Position numbers and translations under genes: made by a program. A stretch of 64,000 bases of DNA from Bacteroidales bacterium UBA5072 (GTDB lineage: Bacteria; Bacteroidota; Bacteroidia; Bacteroidales; UBA10428): contig DIAS01000068.1 of the NCBI GenBank assembly GCA_002415855.1, positions 54,291-118,290 of the forward strand, read 5' to 3'. The notes under the pieces are model-generated. The model saw nothing but the letters and a program-made list of their open reading frames with translations, was not told the DNA's origin and searched no databases. This document shows, piece by piece, positions 8,308-16,794 of the stretch; within the stretch, counting starts at the first letter, position 1; the number at the start of each line of letters is the position of its first letter.

Positions 8308-10338
8308 ATGAAGCGTATCATACTTTCTTTTCTGGCTATAGCGTTTATCTTTCAGTTTGCGGACCCGCAGGTTATCAAACCGGTAAAATGGACCCTCTCC
8401 ACCAGGGATGTGGACAAAGATCATACAGATCTGGTTTTCACTGCTGTCATCAAAAGCCCCTGGCATATGTATGGCCTCAATATACCCGAAGGAGGACCTA
8501 TCCCTACCACCATCAGTTTTCAGGATATTAAAGGCTTTGCCCTTGCAGGTAAACCCACCCAGTCACCTGAACCGGAAGTTGTTGACGATAAGATCTTCAA
8601 CATGAAGCTTGAACTGCACAGCAACAAGGTTACCTTCACCCAGCGTGTCAAAAGGCTGCAGACCGACAGCATCATTATTACAGGTATGCTGGATTATATG
8701 ACCTGCAGCGACATGCAGTGCGTGCTGGGGGATCAGGATTTTACGTTCCGGCTGAAGGGAAAGGATACAGGAGCAGCGGCAGGAGTAACCTTAACTGGGA
8801 CCTCAGTAACAGGACAGTCACCGGCTGATGTTCCAAATGATTCTGCTGCAACTGCTGTTTCTACTGCCGCTGCAGATACAACTGCTGCCAGCAGGAAATC
8901 CCTGCTCGGTGTATTCCTCCTATCCCTGCTGGCCGGTCTTGGCGGATTGCTTACCCCGTGCGTATATCCCATGATCCCCATGACGGTTTCCTTTTTCCTG
9001 CGTGGCAACAAGACAAGAGCACGGGCCATCTCCGAAGCACTGGTTTTTGGTCTGTCCATTGTATTCCTTTATACATTTATCGGAGTTTTGGTGGCCGTAT
9101 TTAAAAATCCAAATGCTGTCAACAATTTTACAACGCACTGGCTTACCAATCTGATATTCTTCATGGTTTTTATGCTTTTATCAGCGTCTTTCTTCGGCAT
9201 GTTTGAGATCATGCTGCCTTCAGGACTAGCCAATAAAGTGGACAGGCAGGCCGACAAGGGAGGATATCTCGGAGCATTTTTCATGGCCGTGGCCATGGCT
9301 GTACTGTCCTTTTCCTGCACGGGCCCTATTGTGGCCTCGCTGCTTATTAAAGCCTCACAGGGCCAGGTCCTCGAACCTGTTATCGGAATGGCAGGCTTCT
9401 CCCTGGTATTTGCACTTCCATTTACGCTTTTCGCAGTCTTTCCTTCCTGGCTGCAGGGACTCCCGAAATCAGGAAGCTGGCTGAATGCCGTTAAGGTGTT
9501 CTTTGCATTTATCATGCTGGCATTTTCCCTGTACTTCCTGGGCAAGATCGACCAGTCCTATCACCTGCATCTGATCAGCCGTACACTGTTCCTCAGCATC
9601 TGGATTGTGATATTTGCACTACTGGGCGTCTACATGCTGGGGAAGATCAGGTTTGCCCATGACAGCGACCTTCCCCATATTGGCGTACCCAGGTTTATTT
9701 TTGCCGTGGCCAGCCTTTCATTCGCCCTTTACCTGTTTACCGGACTTTTTGGAAACGAACTGAGGGGACTCTCCACCATACTACCCCCCTCTGCCAATAC
9801 CACGGCTGCAGTTGCCGGACAGCCGGCGGGGACTGCCAGTAGGGCGCAGACAAATGGATCTGCTCCCAGCGGCCTGTGCAATACCCCTAAATATGCTGAC
9901 TTTCTCACACTCCCCCATGGTCTGCAGGGGTACTTCGACTATCAGGAAGCCCTTGCCTGTGCCCGCGAATTGAACAAGCCAGTACTGGTAGACTTCGTTG
10001 GCCACACCTGTTCCAATTGCAAGAAGATGTACAGTGAGGTCTGGTCGGATCCAAGGGTACTTAAAAAGCTTCAGGATGAATTCATCGTTGTGGCCCTCTA
10101 CACCGATGATAAAACCAGGCTGCCTGAAAACGAATGGATCACATCCTCAGTCGATGGCAGGGTGAAAAATACCATCGGAAAAAAGAACCAGGACTTTCAG
10201 ATTTCACGGTTCAATTCCAATGCACTTCCACTTTATGCCATTGTGGATGGCAACGGGAACGATCTGACGAAAGAATATTACACCTATGATCCGGGTGTGG
10301 AGAAATTCCTGCAATGGCTTACGAACGGAAGCCGGTAA
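8308..10338 (+). CDS. dsbD: Thiol:disulfide interchange protein DsbD
   Basis: 676 residues in the full three-part DsbD layout. A signal peptide precedes a periplasmic alpha domain (about 25-150) with the redox pair Cys133/Cys138. A Ser/Thr/Ala-rich linker follows, then the CcdA-like membrane part (about 197-485) with paired cysteines Cys218 (TPCVYPMIP) and Cys337 (SFSCTGP). After a second Ala/Gly linker, the C-terminal thioredoxin domain has C568-S-N-C571. It carries electrons from cytoplasmic thioredoxin to periplasmic proteins such as cytochrome c and disulfide isomerase systems. It is convergent with the M1 peptidase gene, with 27 bases between stops. Confidence 0.95.
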   Translation: MKRIILSFLAIAFIFQFADPQVIKPVKWTLSTRDVDKDHTDLVFTAVIKSPWHMYGLNIPEGGPIPTTISFQDIKGFALAGKPTQSPEPEVVDDKIFNMKLELHSNKVTFTQRVKRLQTDSIIITGMLDYMTCSDMQCVLGDQDFTFRLKGKDTGAAAGVTLTGTSVTGQSPADVPNDSAATAVSTAAADTTAASRKSLLGVFLLSLLAGLGGLLTPCVYPMIPMTVSFFLRGNKTRARAISEALVFGLSIVFLYTFIGVLVAVFKNPNAVNNFTTHWLTNLIFFMVFMLLSASFFGMFEIMLPSGLANKVDRQADKGGYLGAFFMAVAMAVLSFSCTGPIVASLLIKASQGQVLEPVIGMAGFSLVFALPFTLFAVFPSWLQGLPKSGSWLNAVKVFFAFIMLAFSLYFLGKIDQSYHLHLISRTLFLSIWIVIFALLGVYMLGKIRFAHDSDLPHIGVPRFIFAVASLSFALYLFTGLFGNELRGLSTILPPSANTTAAVAGQPAGTASRAQTNGSAPSGLCNTPKYADFLTLPHGLQGYFDYQEALACARELNKPVLVDFVGHTCSNCKKMYSEVWSDPRVLKKLQDEFIVVALYTDDKTRLPENEWITSSVDGRVKNTIGKKNQDFQISRFNSNALPLYAIVDGNGNDLTKEYYTYDPGVEKFLQWLTNGSR

Positions 10339-10365
10339 CAGTGCATCCTATTTACCTGTTGTGCG

Positions 10366-13341
10366 TTAAAAAATCCGGTTCTTCAGTTTGAACGGATTGA
10401 TCACATTGAAATCAATGATGTAACGGATCGTCTGCCAGTAGTTCCCGGTAAGGGATTCATTCACCCTGGAAATATCTCCCGAGGTCAGGAGCGGAAAATA
10501 GATCTTAATGAGATTTCCGAGATTCACCATTGCACCTATTTCATATGCCATGTTTTCGGAGTAAATGATGTCATCCTCCGAAATATTCCAGGTGGTTGAA
10601 CCGGCACCTGAATAAGTGCCGGCATTTGCAAATACATATAACGGGGTTTTGGGCACCCGAAGTGTAGCGCCTACCGTTGCCAGCCAACTGTCAGATACTG
10701 CAAACGGATTGTTGGAGACAAAACCTCCCTCCTGCATGACAAACTGCTGAGAAAGCAGAATCTGGCGATTTTCATCCTGGATGTCTTCAAATCTGCCTAA
10801 AAACAGGTGTTCATACCGGTAATCATGAATCCCCGAGGAACCACTGAGCTGAATGGCATAAACATCACTAAAATTGCTTCCCCTGCTGAGGAATCCCGAT
10901 ACAAATAACCGGATATGCAAAGCATCCCGCGCGTACTTCATGGAATGCCCGTAATTCAATTCCAGTGACGATCTGGAATAGTCCTTATTAACCTCAGCAT
11001 TTAAATTTATCCTGTATGGATTCAAAATATTGTGATTGGCATAGTTGGCATCCATGGTAAGAAAGTAGATATCCAGCAACCGGTCAGTGTGGAGGGTTGC
11101 CACCCCCGATGTGCCGGTCAGCCCAAATCTGAGCGTTTTACTTGCCTGGCTCCTTGCATCAGCATTTCTGAAAGTAAAAAGGACCTCCCCTCTGGCCTTG
11201 TTATAGCTGGCCCCGTTTTCAATCCCGTATCCGAAACGCCGGGCATCCGCACTCAACTGAATAGCCCGAAAGATGGATGAACCTGGGTAAAAGTTGAACG
11301 AGATCCTGCCCATCCCGGCAATATCGTGGTTTCCAAGTCCAAACATTGGAACAAATTGATATTCCAATAATTGCTGAGGTATAACGGGACTGTAAAGTAA
11401 GAACCCTACCAGTGTTTTGTTATAGTTATTCCAGCCAAGTGCAGGCATAATCCCTATGGAAGTTCTTTCCGGATTTTCCAGGATCTGAAAGGGGTGTATA
11501 TTCACCGGCTCCACCCATTTTACTGGGCCGTGCGTTCTGCGCGTATTGTTTTTCTGCCTGATCTCCGGAAGCCAGATGGAATCAAAAAGAACCACCTTGT
11601 CAGCGGATTGCAGGGATAAGGGGAGCCATTGTTTCCCCGTAAAACCGGGATACCAATGCGATTGATCTTCACTGCCATTCCTAACGGCAGTCAATAATAC
11701 AGGCGAGGCAACAGCTCCTGCATTTTTCACCAAAACACCGTCGGGTCTTGTCCGGGTGATGGCATAATCTAATTTTCGCGTAGTAGCAAGCAGGTCATTA
11801 AAGAACCAGGTCAGGTCCTCCTTGCAGCCCAATCGAAATGCCTGCTCCAGCTCCTCGGGACCAGGATGTTTGAATTGCCATTTCTGATAAAACTGTTGCA
11901 TGATCTGGTTGAACTTTTCTTCTCCCAGATATTCCATCAGGTAGCTAAAAGATAGTGCAGCTTTGTCATACACCACCAGCCCGTAATTCATGGTGCTGTA
12001 GTCCCCGCTTGGCAGGTTCAAAGGCTGATCCAGGTTATTCCTGGCAGACAGCAGGAATGAATATTCATAATAGTAACCATGTAGTTGCTTGTGGATATTC
12101 AGTTTCCGGGCCAGGGACTCATTGTTCAGGAACATTTTATAGAGCTTCAGTCCGGGATATTTGGTATGCAGGTAGCGGAATTCACTGAAGGAGTTGATCC
12201 CTTCATCGAGGTAAGGATATCGCCGCTCATTAAAACCAAGGATCCCATAAAACCAGTTGTGTCCCACCTCGTGCATGATAAATTCCTCCAGCATAGTTGG
12301 TGTGCTTGCATCACCCACTACCGTTATTGTAGGATATTCCATTGCGCCTCCGGACTGAAGGGAACCATACACTGCACTGCAATTGCTGTAGGGATAATTC
12401 CCGTACCACCGGGAATAATACTTCAAAGCATCATTGATATATTCAATGGCATTTTTCCACAACCCGGCCTGTTTGTCAGTATACATGGCCCAGGTGGTCA
12501 CTTTTTGATTGCCGGGCAGCATGACTTCACCCTTGCTGACCCGGTAGCGCTTATCTGCAAACCATGCAAAATCATGAATGTTTTTTTCGGTATACCGGAT
12601 GGTTTTTAATATCTTATCCGATGCAGGGAAATTCTGCACCATGGTGGAGTCTGTTGTCTTTCGCTCAAGCCAGTCCAATTCCTCGATTGTCTCCAGGTTA
12701 CCTGTCGCTCCCACAACATAGTTCCTGGGTAGTGTGATGGAAACATCAAATGAACCAAACTCGGAATAAAATTCTCCCTGTTCAAGATAAGGCATTTGAT
12801 TCCAGCCATGCTGGTCATATACCGCCGGTTTCGGGTACCACTGGGATATCTGGTAAGACTGACCAACATGGCCAAACCGTGAAAATGATCCGGGGATCTT
12901 TACATAAAACGGCGTGGTTATAACAATGGTGTCACCCGGTGCCAAAGGGTCATTCAGGATAAGCCTGCAAATGTCTATATGAAAATCATCCGGTATCCAG
13001 TTGATGATCTTATGATCAACCCTGAATTCCAGGGAATCGATATAGCCTCTGTCCTCCTCCCTGGCATAATAAAACCCCACGCTGCCGCTTGCGATCTGTT
13101 GCAGGGCAAATGCGGTGGACCGGTCCTTATAGGCATTCGGCCAAAGGTGAAAATAAAGATATTTCAGGGTAACCGGGGAGTTGTTGATGTATTGTATGGT
13201 TTCAAATCCTTTCAGAGAGTGCTTTGTATCATTCAGCGTCACTGAAATGGTATAATTTACTTCCTGCTGGAAGTAGGCCTGACCTGAAACCACTCTGAAA
13301 CTTGTCATCAGCAAAAACAGGAAAAGCACATGAAGTTTCAT
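10366..13341 (-). CDS. Secreted M1 family aminopeptidase-like metalloprotease
   Basis: 991 residues. A signal peptide (about 1-20) precedes an N-terminal beta domain. A gluzincin core follows with GGAMEYP at 331-337 (the GxMEN-type exopeptidase loop, here with Tyr in place of Asn), H357-E-V-G-H361 and Glu380, exactly the HExxH-x18-E zinc site of M1. The long C-terminal 400 residues are beta-rich and end like an outer-membrane or surface domain (terminal KLKNRIF). The family trims peptides. Export suggests nutrient or envelope peptide processing. The substitution at the substrate-anchoring loop may change N-terminus recognition. It is a single gene, convergent with dsbD. Confidence 0.88.
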   Translation of the reverse strand: MKLHVLFLFLLMTSFRVVSGQAYFQQEVNYTISVTLNDTKHSLKGFETIQYINNSPVTLKYLYFHLWPNAYKDRSTAFALQQIASGSVGFYYAREEDRGYIDSLEFRVDHKIINWIPDDFHIDICRLILNDPLAPGDTIVITTPFYVKIPGSFSRFGHVGQSYQISQWYPKPAVYDQHGWNQMPYLEQGEFYSEFGSFDVSITLPRNYVVGATGNLETIEELDWLERKTTDSTMVQNFPASDKILKTIRYTEKNIHDFAWFADKRYRVSKGEVMLPGNQKVTTWAMYTDKQAGLWKNAIEYINDALKYYSRWYGNYPYSNCSAVYGSLQSGGAMEYPTITVVGDASTPTMLEEFIMHEVGHNWFYGILGFNERRYPYLDEGINSFSEFRYLHTKYPGLKLYKMFLNNESLARKLNIHKQLHGYYYEYSFLLSARNNLDQPLNLPSGDYSTMNYGLVVYDKAALSFSYLMEYLGEEKFNQIMQQFYQKWQFKHPGPEELEQAFRLGCKEDLTWFFNDLLATTRKLDYAITRTRPDGVLVKNAGAVASPVLLTAVRNGSEDQSHWYPGFTGKQWLPLSLQSADKVVLFDSIWLPEIRQKNNTRRTHGPVKWVEPVNIHPFQILENPERTSIGIMPALGWNNYNKTLVGFLLYSPVIPQQLLEYQFVPMFGLGNHDIAGMGRISFNFYPGSSIFRAIQLSADARRFGYGIENGASYNKARGEVLFTFRNADARSQASKTLRFGLTGTSGVATLHTDRLLDIYFLTMDANYANHNILNPYRINLNAEVNKDYSRSSLELNYGHSMKYARDALHIRLFVSGFLSRGSNFSDVYAIQLSGSSGIHDYRYEHLFLGRFEDIQDENRQILLSQQFVMQEGGFVSNNPFAVSDSWLATVGATLRVPKTPLYVFANAGTYSGAGSTTWNISEDDIIYSENMAYEIGAMVNLGNLIKIYFPLLTSGDISRVNESLTGNYWQTIRYIIDFNVINPFKLKNRIF

Positions 13342-13381
13342 GGGGAGGGATTTATTAGATCAAATATAATAACTTTTAAGG

Positions 13382-13416
13382 AAGGTCAAAGGTCGTAGGG
13401 TATTAGCCTATAACAG
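13382..13416. repeat. Short heptad-periodic tract (weak)
   Basis: The units AAGGTCA, AAGGTCG, TAGGGTA, TTAGCCT, ATAACAG can be cut in a 7-base frame; only the first two are near-identical. It lies between the M1 peptidase and hsp20 starts. It is listed because five clearer heptad tracts occur elsewhere in this window. Confidence 0.3.
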
Positions 13417-13438
13417 ATGCCATATTGACCGATTATTT

Positions 13439-13475
13439 GACATATATATGCCATTATGTCTGTTTTTTATGTTTG
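13439..13475 (+). promoter_or_regulatory. Promoter region of hsp20 with inverted repeat
   Basis: TATGTTTG at 13468-13475 fits the -7 consensus TAnnTTTG. Just upstream is an inverted repeat, GACATA (13439-13444) and TATGTC (13455-13460), which would overlap the -33 to -7 space and could bind a regulator. It is not a CIRCE element. The reading is inferred from position only. Confidence 0.35.
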
Positions 13476-13547
13476 GTATTGAATTTGAAAATATGCTGTT
13501 GTAGTTTTTAATAACCAATGTCTAACTAAATATAGGAGGAATTAACC

Positions 13548-13979
13548 ATGTTACCTTCATTGAGAACAAGAAGCACCTGGCCGAATCTGGTTGATGAATT
13601 TTTCAACGGAGAACTTTTCCCGCGGTTCATGGAAAACGAGACCAGGTATACCCTGCCTGCGGTTAATATAATTGAAGGCAAGGAGGATTTCCGGATTGAA
13701 ATAGCAGCACCCGGACTGAACAAGGAGGATTTCAAGATCAACCTGGAAAACAACGTGCTGACTGTTTCATCGGAAAAAGAAGAAAAGCAGGAGCAGAAAG
13801 ATGAAAAAGTAATGCGCAGGGAATTTAACTATTACTCTTTCAGCCGTTCCTTCACGCTGCCGCAGACGGTAAACGCCGAAAAGATCAGGGCAGCACACAA
13901 GGATGGTATCCTGCAGGTCATCATCCCCAAAAGGGAAGAGGCCAAGGAGAAACCCTCACGGGAAATCAAGATCTCGTAA
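13548..13979 (+). CDS. Small heat shock protein, Hsp20/alpha-crystallin family
   Basis: 143 residues. A short N-terminal arm is followed by the alpha-crystallin domain (about 35-130): YTLPAVNIIEGKEDFRIEIAAPGLNKEDFKI, VLTVSSEKE, and the terminal KDGILQVIIPKRE. The family holds unfolding proteins as oligomers until ATP-dependent chaperones act. It has a strong Shine-Dalgarno AGGAGG seven bases before the ATG, unusual for this phylum and in this window, which points to high expression. It is a monocistronic unit closed by the terminator at 14014-14052. Confidence 0.94.
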   Translation: MLPSLRTRSTWPNLVDEFFNGELFPRFMENETRYTLPAVNIIEGKEDFRIEIAAPGLNKEDFKINLENNVLTVSSEKEEKQEQKDEKVMRREFNYYSFSRSFTLPQTVNAEKIRAAHKDGILQVIIPKREEAKEKPSREIKIS

Positions 13980-14013
13980 AGGATGTATTCCAGCAGCCTT
14001 GGAATGGCAACTA

Positions 14014-14052
14014 AACCTTCAAGCGGTCGCGGACTCTTGAAGGTTTTTTTTT
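14014..14052 (+). terminator. Rho-independent terminator after hsp20
   Basis: A perfect 10-base stem (14014-14023 with 14036-14045) has a 12-base GC-rich loop and runs straight into nine T residues (14044-14052). It is 34 bases past the hsp20 stop. This is the most canonical terminator in the window. Confidence 0.9.
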
Positions 14053-14139
14053 GATAAACTTTGCCCTGATAAAATCCGGCCGGTAAATACTCCTTTGGCA
14101 GGCCAACCGCCTTCACCTTAAAGCAGGCCCTGATGCAAC

Positions 14140-14150
14140 CTATACGTACA
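14140..14150. promoter_or_regulatory. Putative GntR operator, upstream copy
   Basis: TATACGTACA at 14141-14150 is the inverted match of TGTACGTATA at 14210-14219, and the flanks also match (CATTTAACA against TGTTAACTT). Two such sites 69 bases apart frame the promoter of the GntR gene, suggesting autoregulation by looping. This is an inference from symmetry. Confidence 0.4.
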
Positions 14151-14168
14151 CATTTAACAGCATAATAT

Positions 14169-14203
14169 TTTGTATGCTTGTGTTATATAATTTATTAGCT
14201 TTG
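14169..14203 (+). promoter_or_regulatory. Putative promoter of the GntR-deoC operon
   Basis: TAGCTTTG at 14196-14203 fits the -7 box TAnnTTTG, and TTTG at 14169-14172 could be the -33 box, although the 23-base gap is longer than the usual 19-20. The start site would fall about 14210, on the downstream operator copy. Confidence 0.4.
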
Positions 14204-14209
14204 TTAACT

Positions 14210-14219
14210 TGTACGTATA
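14210..14219. promoter_or_regulatory. Putative GntR operator, downstream copy
   Basis: TGTACGTATA lies directly after the -7 box at 14196-14203, where a bound repressor would block transcription. It is the partner of the upstream copy at 14140-14150. Confidence 0.4.
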
Positions 14220-14256
14220 TGTTTATTTTGTAATATTGTGAACTGATCCAAACAAC

Positions 14257-14967
14257 ATGGGAACGCTATACCGGAAGGTACAGCATGATCTGAAATCACA
14301 GATCATTGCCGGAGTATACGGCGAAGGTGATCTCCTGCCCTCGGAAAGTGAATTACAGCGGTTGCATGGTGTTACACGCAGCACCATACGGCAGGCTTTG
14401 GAAGAACTGGTGAAGGAAGGTTATATCCGGAAAAAACAGGGGAAAGGCAGTATTGTTATCAGGAGGCAAAGGCGAACGTTGGGCATGCTTTCGGTTAAAG
14501 GTTTTTCAGAGGTGGTCAGCAGTCGAAGGATGGCAGTCAGTACGGTCATGATCCAAAAACCTGTGATTAGCCGGTGGGAAGAACCCTTTTTTTATCCGCT
14601 TGATGACCTGGAGCAAAAAGCCGGTTGCATTTTTCTGAAAAGGATACGCTGCGTGGAGGACGAGCCGGTAATGCTCGAATCGACCTATCTGCCCAACACC
14701 AATCTTCCGCGGTTCTGCACCCGACCCCTCATTCACGGATCATTGTTTGAAACGCTGAGTGTGAATTACTCCCTTGAAATTACCCGGGTTGAACAGGACT
14801 TAAGGGCTGTGCCGGCTGATGATGATGCAGCTGCGCGGCTCAGGATTGGACCCGGTAAACCGCTTTTGCTGATTTATCTGAAGTTTTATACCAACCGCGA
14901 GCATTTGTCGGTTTACAGTTCATTGCTTTGCAACACTACCGGGTATTCGATCGGGAATATCCTGTAA
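14257..14967 (+). CDS. GntR family (HutC/UTRA) transcriptional regulator
   Basis: 236 residues. The N-terminal winged helix (about 3-72) has LYRKVQHDLKSQIIAGVYGEGDLLPSE and VTRSTIRQALEELVKEGYI, the classic GntR helix-turn-helix. The C-terminal UTRA ligand domain (about 90-232) includes FLKRIRCVEDEPVMLESTYLP. UTRA regulators sense sugar phosphates or related metabolites. The gene heads deoC, a sugar permease and a PfkB kinase on the same strand, with 51 bases to deoC, so the effector is probably a deoxyribose or ribose derivative (inference). Paired palindromic sites flank its promoter. Confidence 0.92.
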   Translation: MGTLYRKVQHDLKSQIIAGVYGEGDLLPSESELQRLHGVTRSTIRQALEELVKEGYIRKKQGKGSIVIRRQRRTLGMLSVKGFSEVVSSRRMAVSTVMIQKPVISRWEEPFFYPLDDLEQKAGCIFLKRIRCVEDEPVMLESTYLPNTNLPRFCTRPLIHGSLFETLSVNYSLEITRVEQDLRAVPADDDAAARLRIGPGKPLLLIYLKFYTNREHLSVYSSLLCNTTGYSIGNIL

Positions 14968-15018
14968 ATGATACAAAACAAGATCATTTCTAAATATTAA
15001 ATTATTCATCAATACCTT

Positions 15019-15741
15019 GTGAAAATGACAACCCTAAGAGAATTGGCAAAAATGATCGACCACTCCATCCTTCAACCCACTCATACGGACGAAGACCTTA
15101 GGACACAATGCGCATTAGCCCGAAAATACGAAGTGGCCTCGGTATGTGTGAAGCCCTATGCGGTTAAACAGGCTGTTGAACTGCTAAAAGGCTCGGAAGT
15201 AGCAGTAGGTTGTGTGATCGGGTTTCCCCATGGCAACAGCTCCACGGCGGTTAAAGTTTTCGAGACTGAACAGGCTTGCAACGACGGTGCCACAGAGATC
15301 GATATGGTCATCAATATTGGGAAGGCACTGGGCGGTGACTGGCCTTACGTGGAAAATGAAGTTAAAGTCGTAACCGATACCTGTCACCGGAACCGTGCCA
15401 TTGTGAAGGTAATATTTGAAAACGATTTCATCACCCGGACCGAAGACAAAATCAGGCTTTGCGAGATCTGTACCAAAATCGGAGCTGATTTTGTAAAGAC
15501 TTCAACCGGATATGGCTTTGTGAAGCAGCCCAACGGGGATTTTAATTACAAAGGAGCCACGGTTGCTGATGTGGCGCTGATGCGGAAACACTCCGGGCAA
15601 AAAGTACAGGTCAAATGCGCCGGTGGTGTTCGCACGCTGGATGATCTGCTGAAAATGAAGGATGCCGGTGCTACACGTGCCGGTGCAACAGCCACCGAGG
15701 CCATTCTCGGAGAAGCCGCAAAACGGTATGCAAATACCTGA
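15019..15741 (+). CDS. deoC: Deoxyribose-phosphate aldolase
   Basis: 240 residues from GTG 15019; ATG 15025 is also possible and loses two residues. Schiff-base Lys160 lies in FVKTSTGYG, with helper Lys199 in VKCAGGVR and Asp95 in ATEIDMVINIG, all as in DeoC. The enzyme cleaves 2-deoxyribose-5-phosphate to glyceraldehyde-3-phosphate and acetaldehyde. Here it sits between a GntR regulator and a permease plus kinase, not beside nucleoside phosphorylases, which favours growth on free deoxyribose or a deoxyriboside taken up from outside over pure nucleoside salvage. Confidence 0.95.
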   Translation: MKMTTLRELAKMIDHSILQPTHTDEDLRTQCALARKYEVASVCVKPYAVKQAVELLKGSEVAVGCVIGFPHGNSSTAVKVFETEQACNDGATEIDMVINIGKALGGDWPYVENEVKVVTDTCHRNRAIVKVIFENDFITRTEDKIRLCEICTKIGADFVKTSTGYGFVKQPNGDFNYKGATVADVALMRKHSGQKVQVKCAGGVRTLDDLLKMKDAGATRAGATATEAILGEAAKRYANT

Positions 15742-15789
15742 CCCCAATTCCATAAAACCGCCTGTTTCACATCTTAAAAACAAATCGCC

Positions 15790-16788
15790 ATGTTCATCAT
15801 CAACGCCTATTCACTCGCAGTTGTATTCTGCGTAATCACCATGATCTGTTGGGGATCGTGGGCAAATACACTTAAGCTCAGCACCAGGGATTGGCCCTTC
15901 CAGCTGTATTACTGGGATTATTCAATCGGACTGGTACTTACGGCACTCTTGCTGGCTTTTACATTGGGTAGTATGGGCAGCAGCGGACGGCCCTTTGTTA
16001 CCGACCTCCTGCAGGCAAAAGCTCAGGCGCTTGGATCGGCATTTCTGGGCGGCGTGATCTTTAACCTGTCGAACCTGTTGATCGTTGCTGCCACAGATAT
16101 TGCCGGCATGGCTGTCGCGTTTCCCATAGCCGTGGGACTTGCACTTGTTATTGGCGTGGTGGTGAATTATATGGCAGTTCCCATTGGCGATCCATGGCTG
16201 CTTTTCATCGGCCTGGGCCTCGTGGTGCTGGCCATTGTCATTGACGCCCTGGCCTATGGTAAACTGCCATCCGCACGACAGTCCATTGGAAAGGGCATTA
16301 TTTTGTCGATCATTTCCGGTATCCTGATGGGTTTCTTTTATCGCTTTGTAGCTGCCTCCATGGTTGAAGACCCCGCTGTTCCCGCAGCCGGCAAAATTAC
16401 ATCCTATACGGCCATGGTGGTTTTTTCAATCGGTATTTTACTGTCGAACTTTTTGTGGAATACTTTTTTCATGTACAAACCGGTAAAAGGAAGTGCGGTG
16501 AAATATGGCGAGTACTTTACCAGGGGCACTTCTCGTCTTCACCTGATCGGGATTGCAGGCGGACTGATCTGGTGTGTGGGCATGTCGTTCAACCTGATAG
16601 CTTCCTCACAGGCCGGCTATGCTATTTCATATGGGTTGGGACAGGGTGCAACCATGATCGCCGCCGCATGGGGTGTGTTTATCTGGAAAGAGTTCGCTGG
16701 TGCAACCAGGACTACCAACCGGCTGCTGACAGCTATGTTTGCCTTGTTTATTGCCGGACTGGTGATGATCATCCTGGCCAAAGTTTAA
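15790..16788 (+). CDS. DMT-superfamily sugar permease (GRP/RhaT/ureide-permease-like)
   Basis: 332 residues with about ten transmembrane segments, starting MFIINAYSLAVVFCVITMICWGSWAN and containing WPFQLYYWDYSIG. The WGSWANTLK region is typical of Bacteroidota members of the glucose/ribose porter branch of the drug/metabolite superfamily, distantly like plant ureide permeases. It lies 48 bases after deoC and six bases before the kinase, so it probably imports the sugar that the kinase phosphorylates and DeoC splits. The substrate is inferred from context only. Confidence 0.82.
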   Translation: MFIINAYSLAVVFCVITMICWGSWANTLKLSTRDWPFQLYYWDYSIGLVLTALLLAFTLGSMGSSGRPFVTDLLQAKAQALGSAFLGGVIFNLSNLLIVAATDIAGMAVAFPIAVGLALVIGVVVNYMAVPIGDPWLLFIGLGLVVLAIVIDALAYGKLPSARQSIGKGIILSIISGILMGFFYRFVAASMVEDPAVPAAGKITSYTAMVVFSIGILLSNFLWNTFFMYKPVKGSAVKYGEYFTRGTSRLHLIGIAGGLIWCVGMSFNLIASSQAGYAISYGLGQGATMIAAAWGVFIWKEFAGATRTTNRLLTAMFALFIAGLVMIILAKV

Positions 16789-16794
16789 GCAAGC

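Noticed and set aside
12085..12609. A 174-residue plus-strand frame
   Set aside because: It is antisense to the M1 peptidase catalytic domain.
13430..13547. A CIRCE heat-shock operator before hsp20
   Set aside because: The TTAGCACTC-N9-GAGTGCTAA pattern is absent; only an unrelated 6-base inverted repeat is found.
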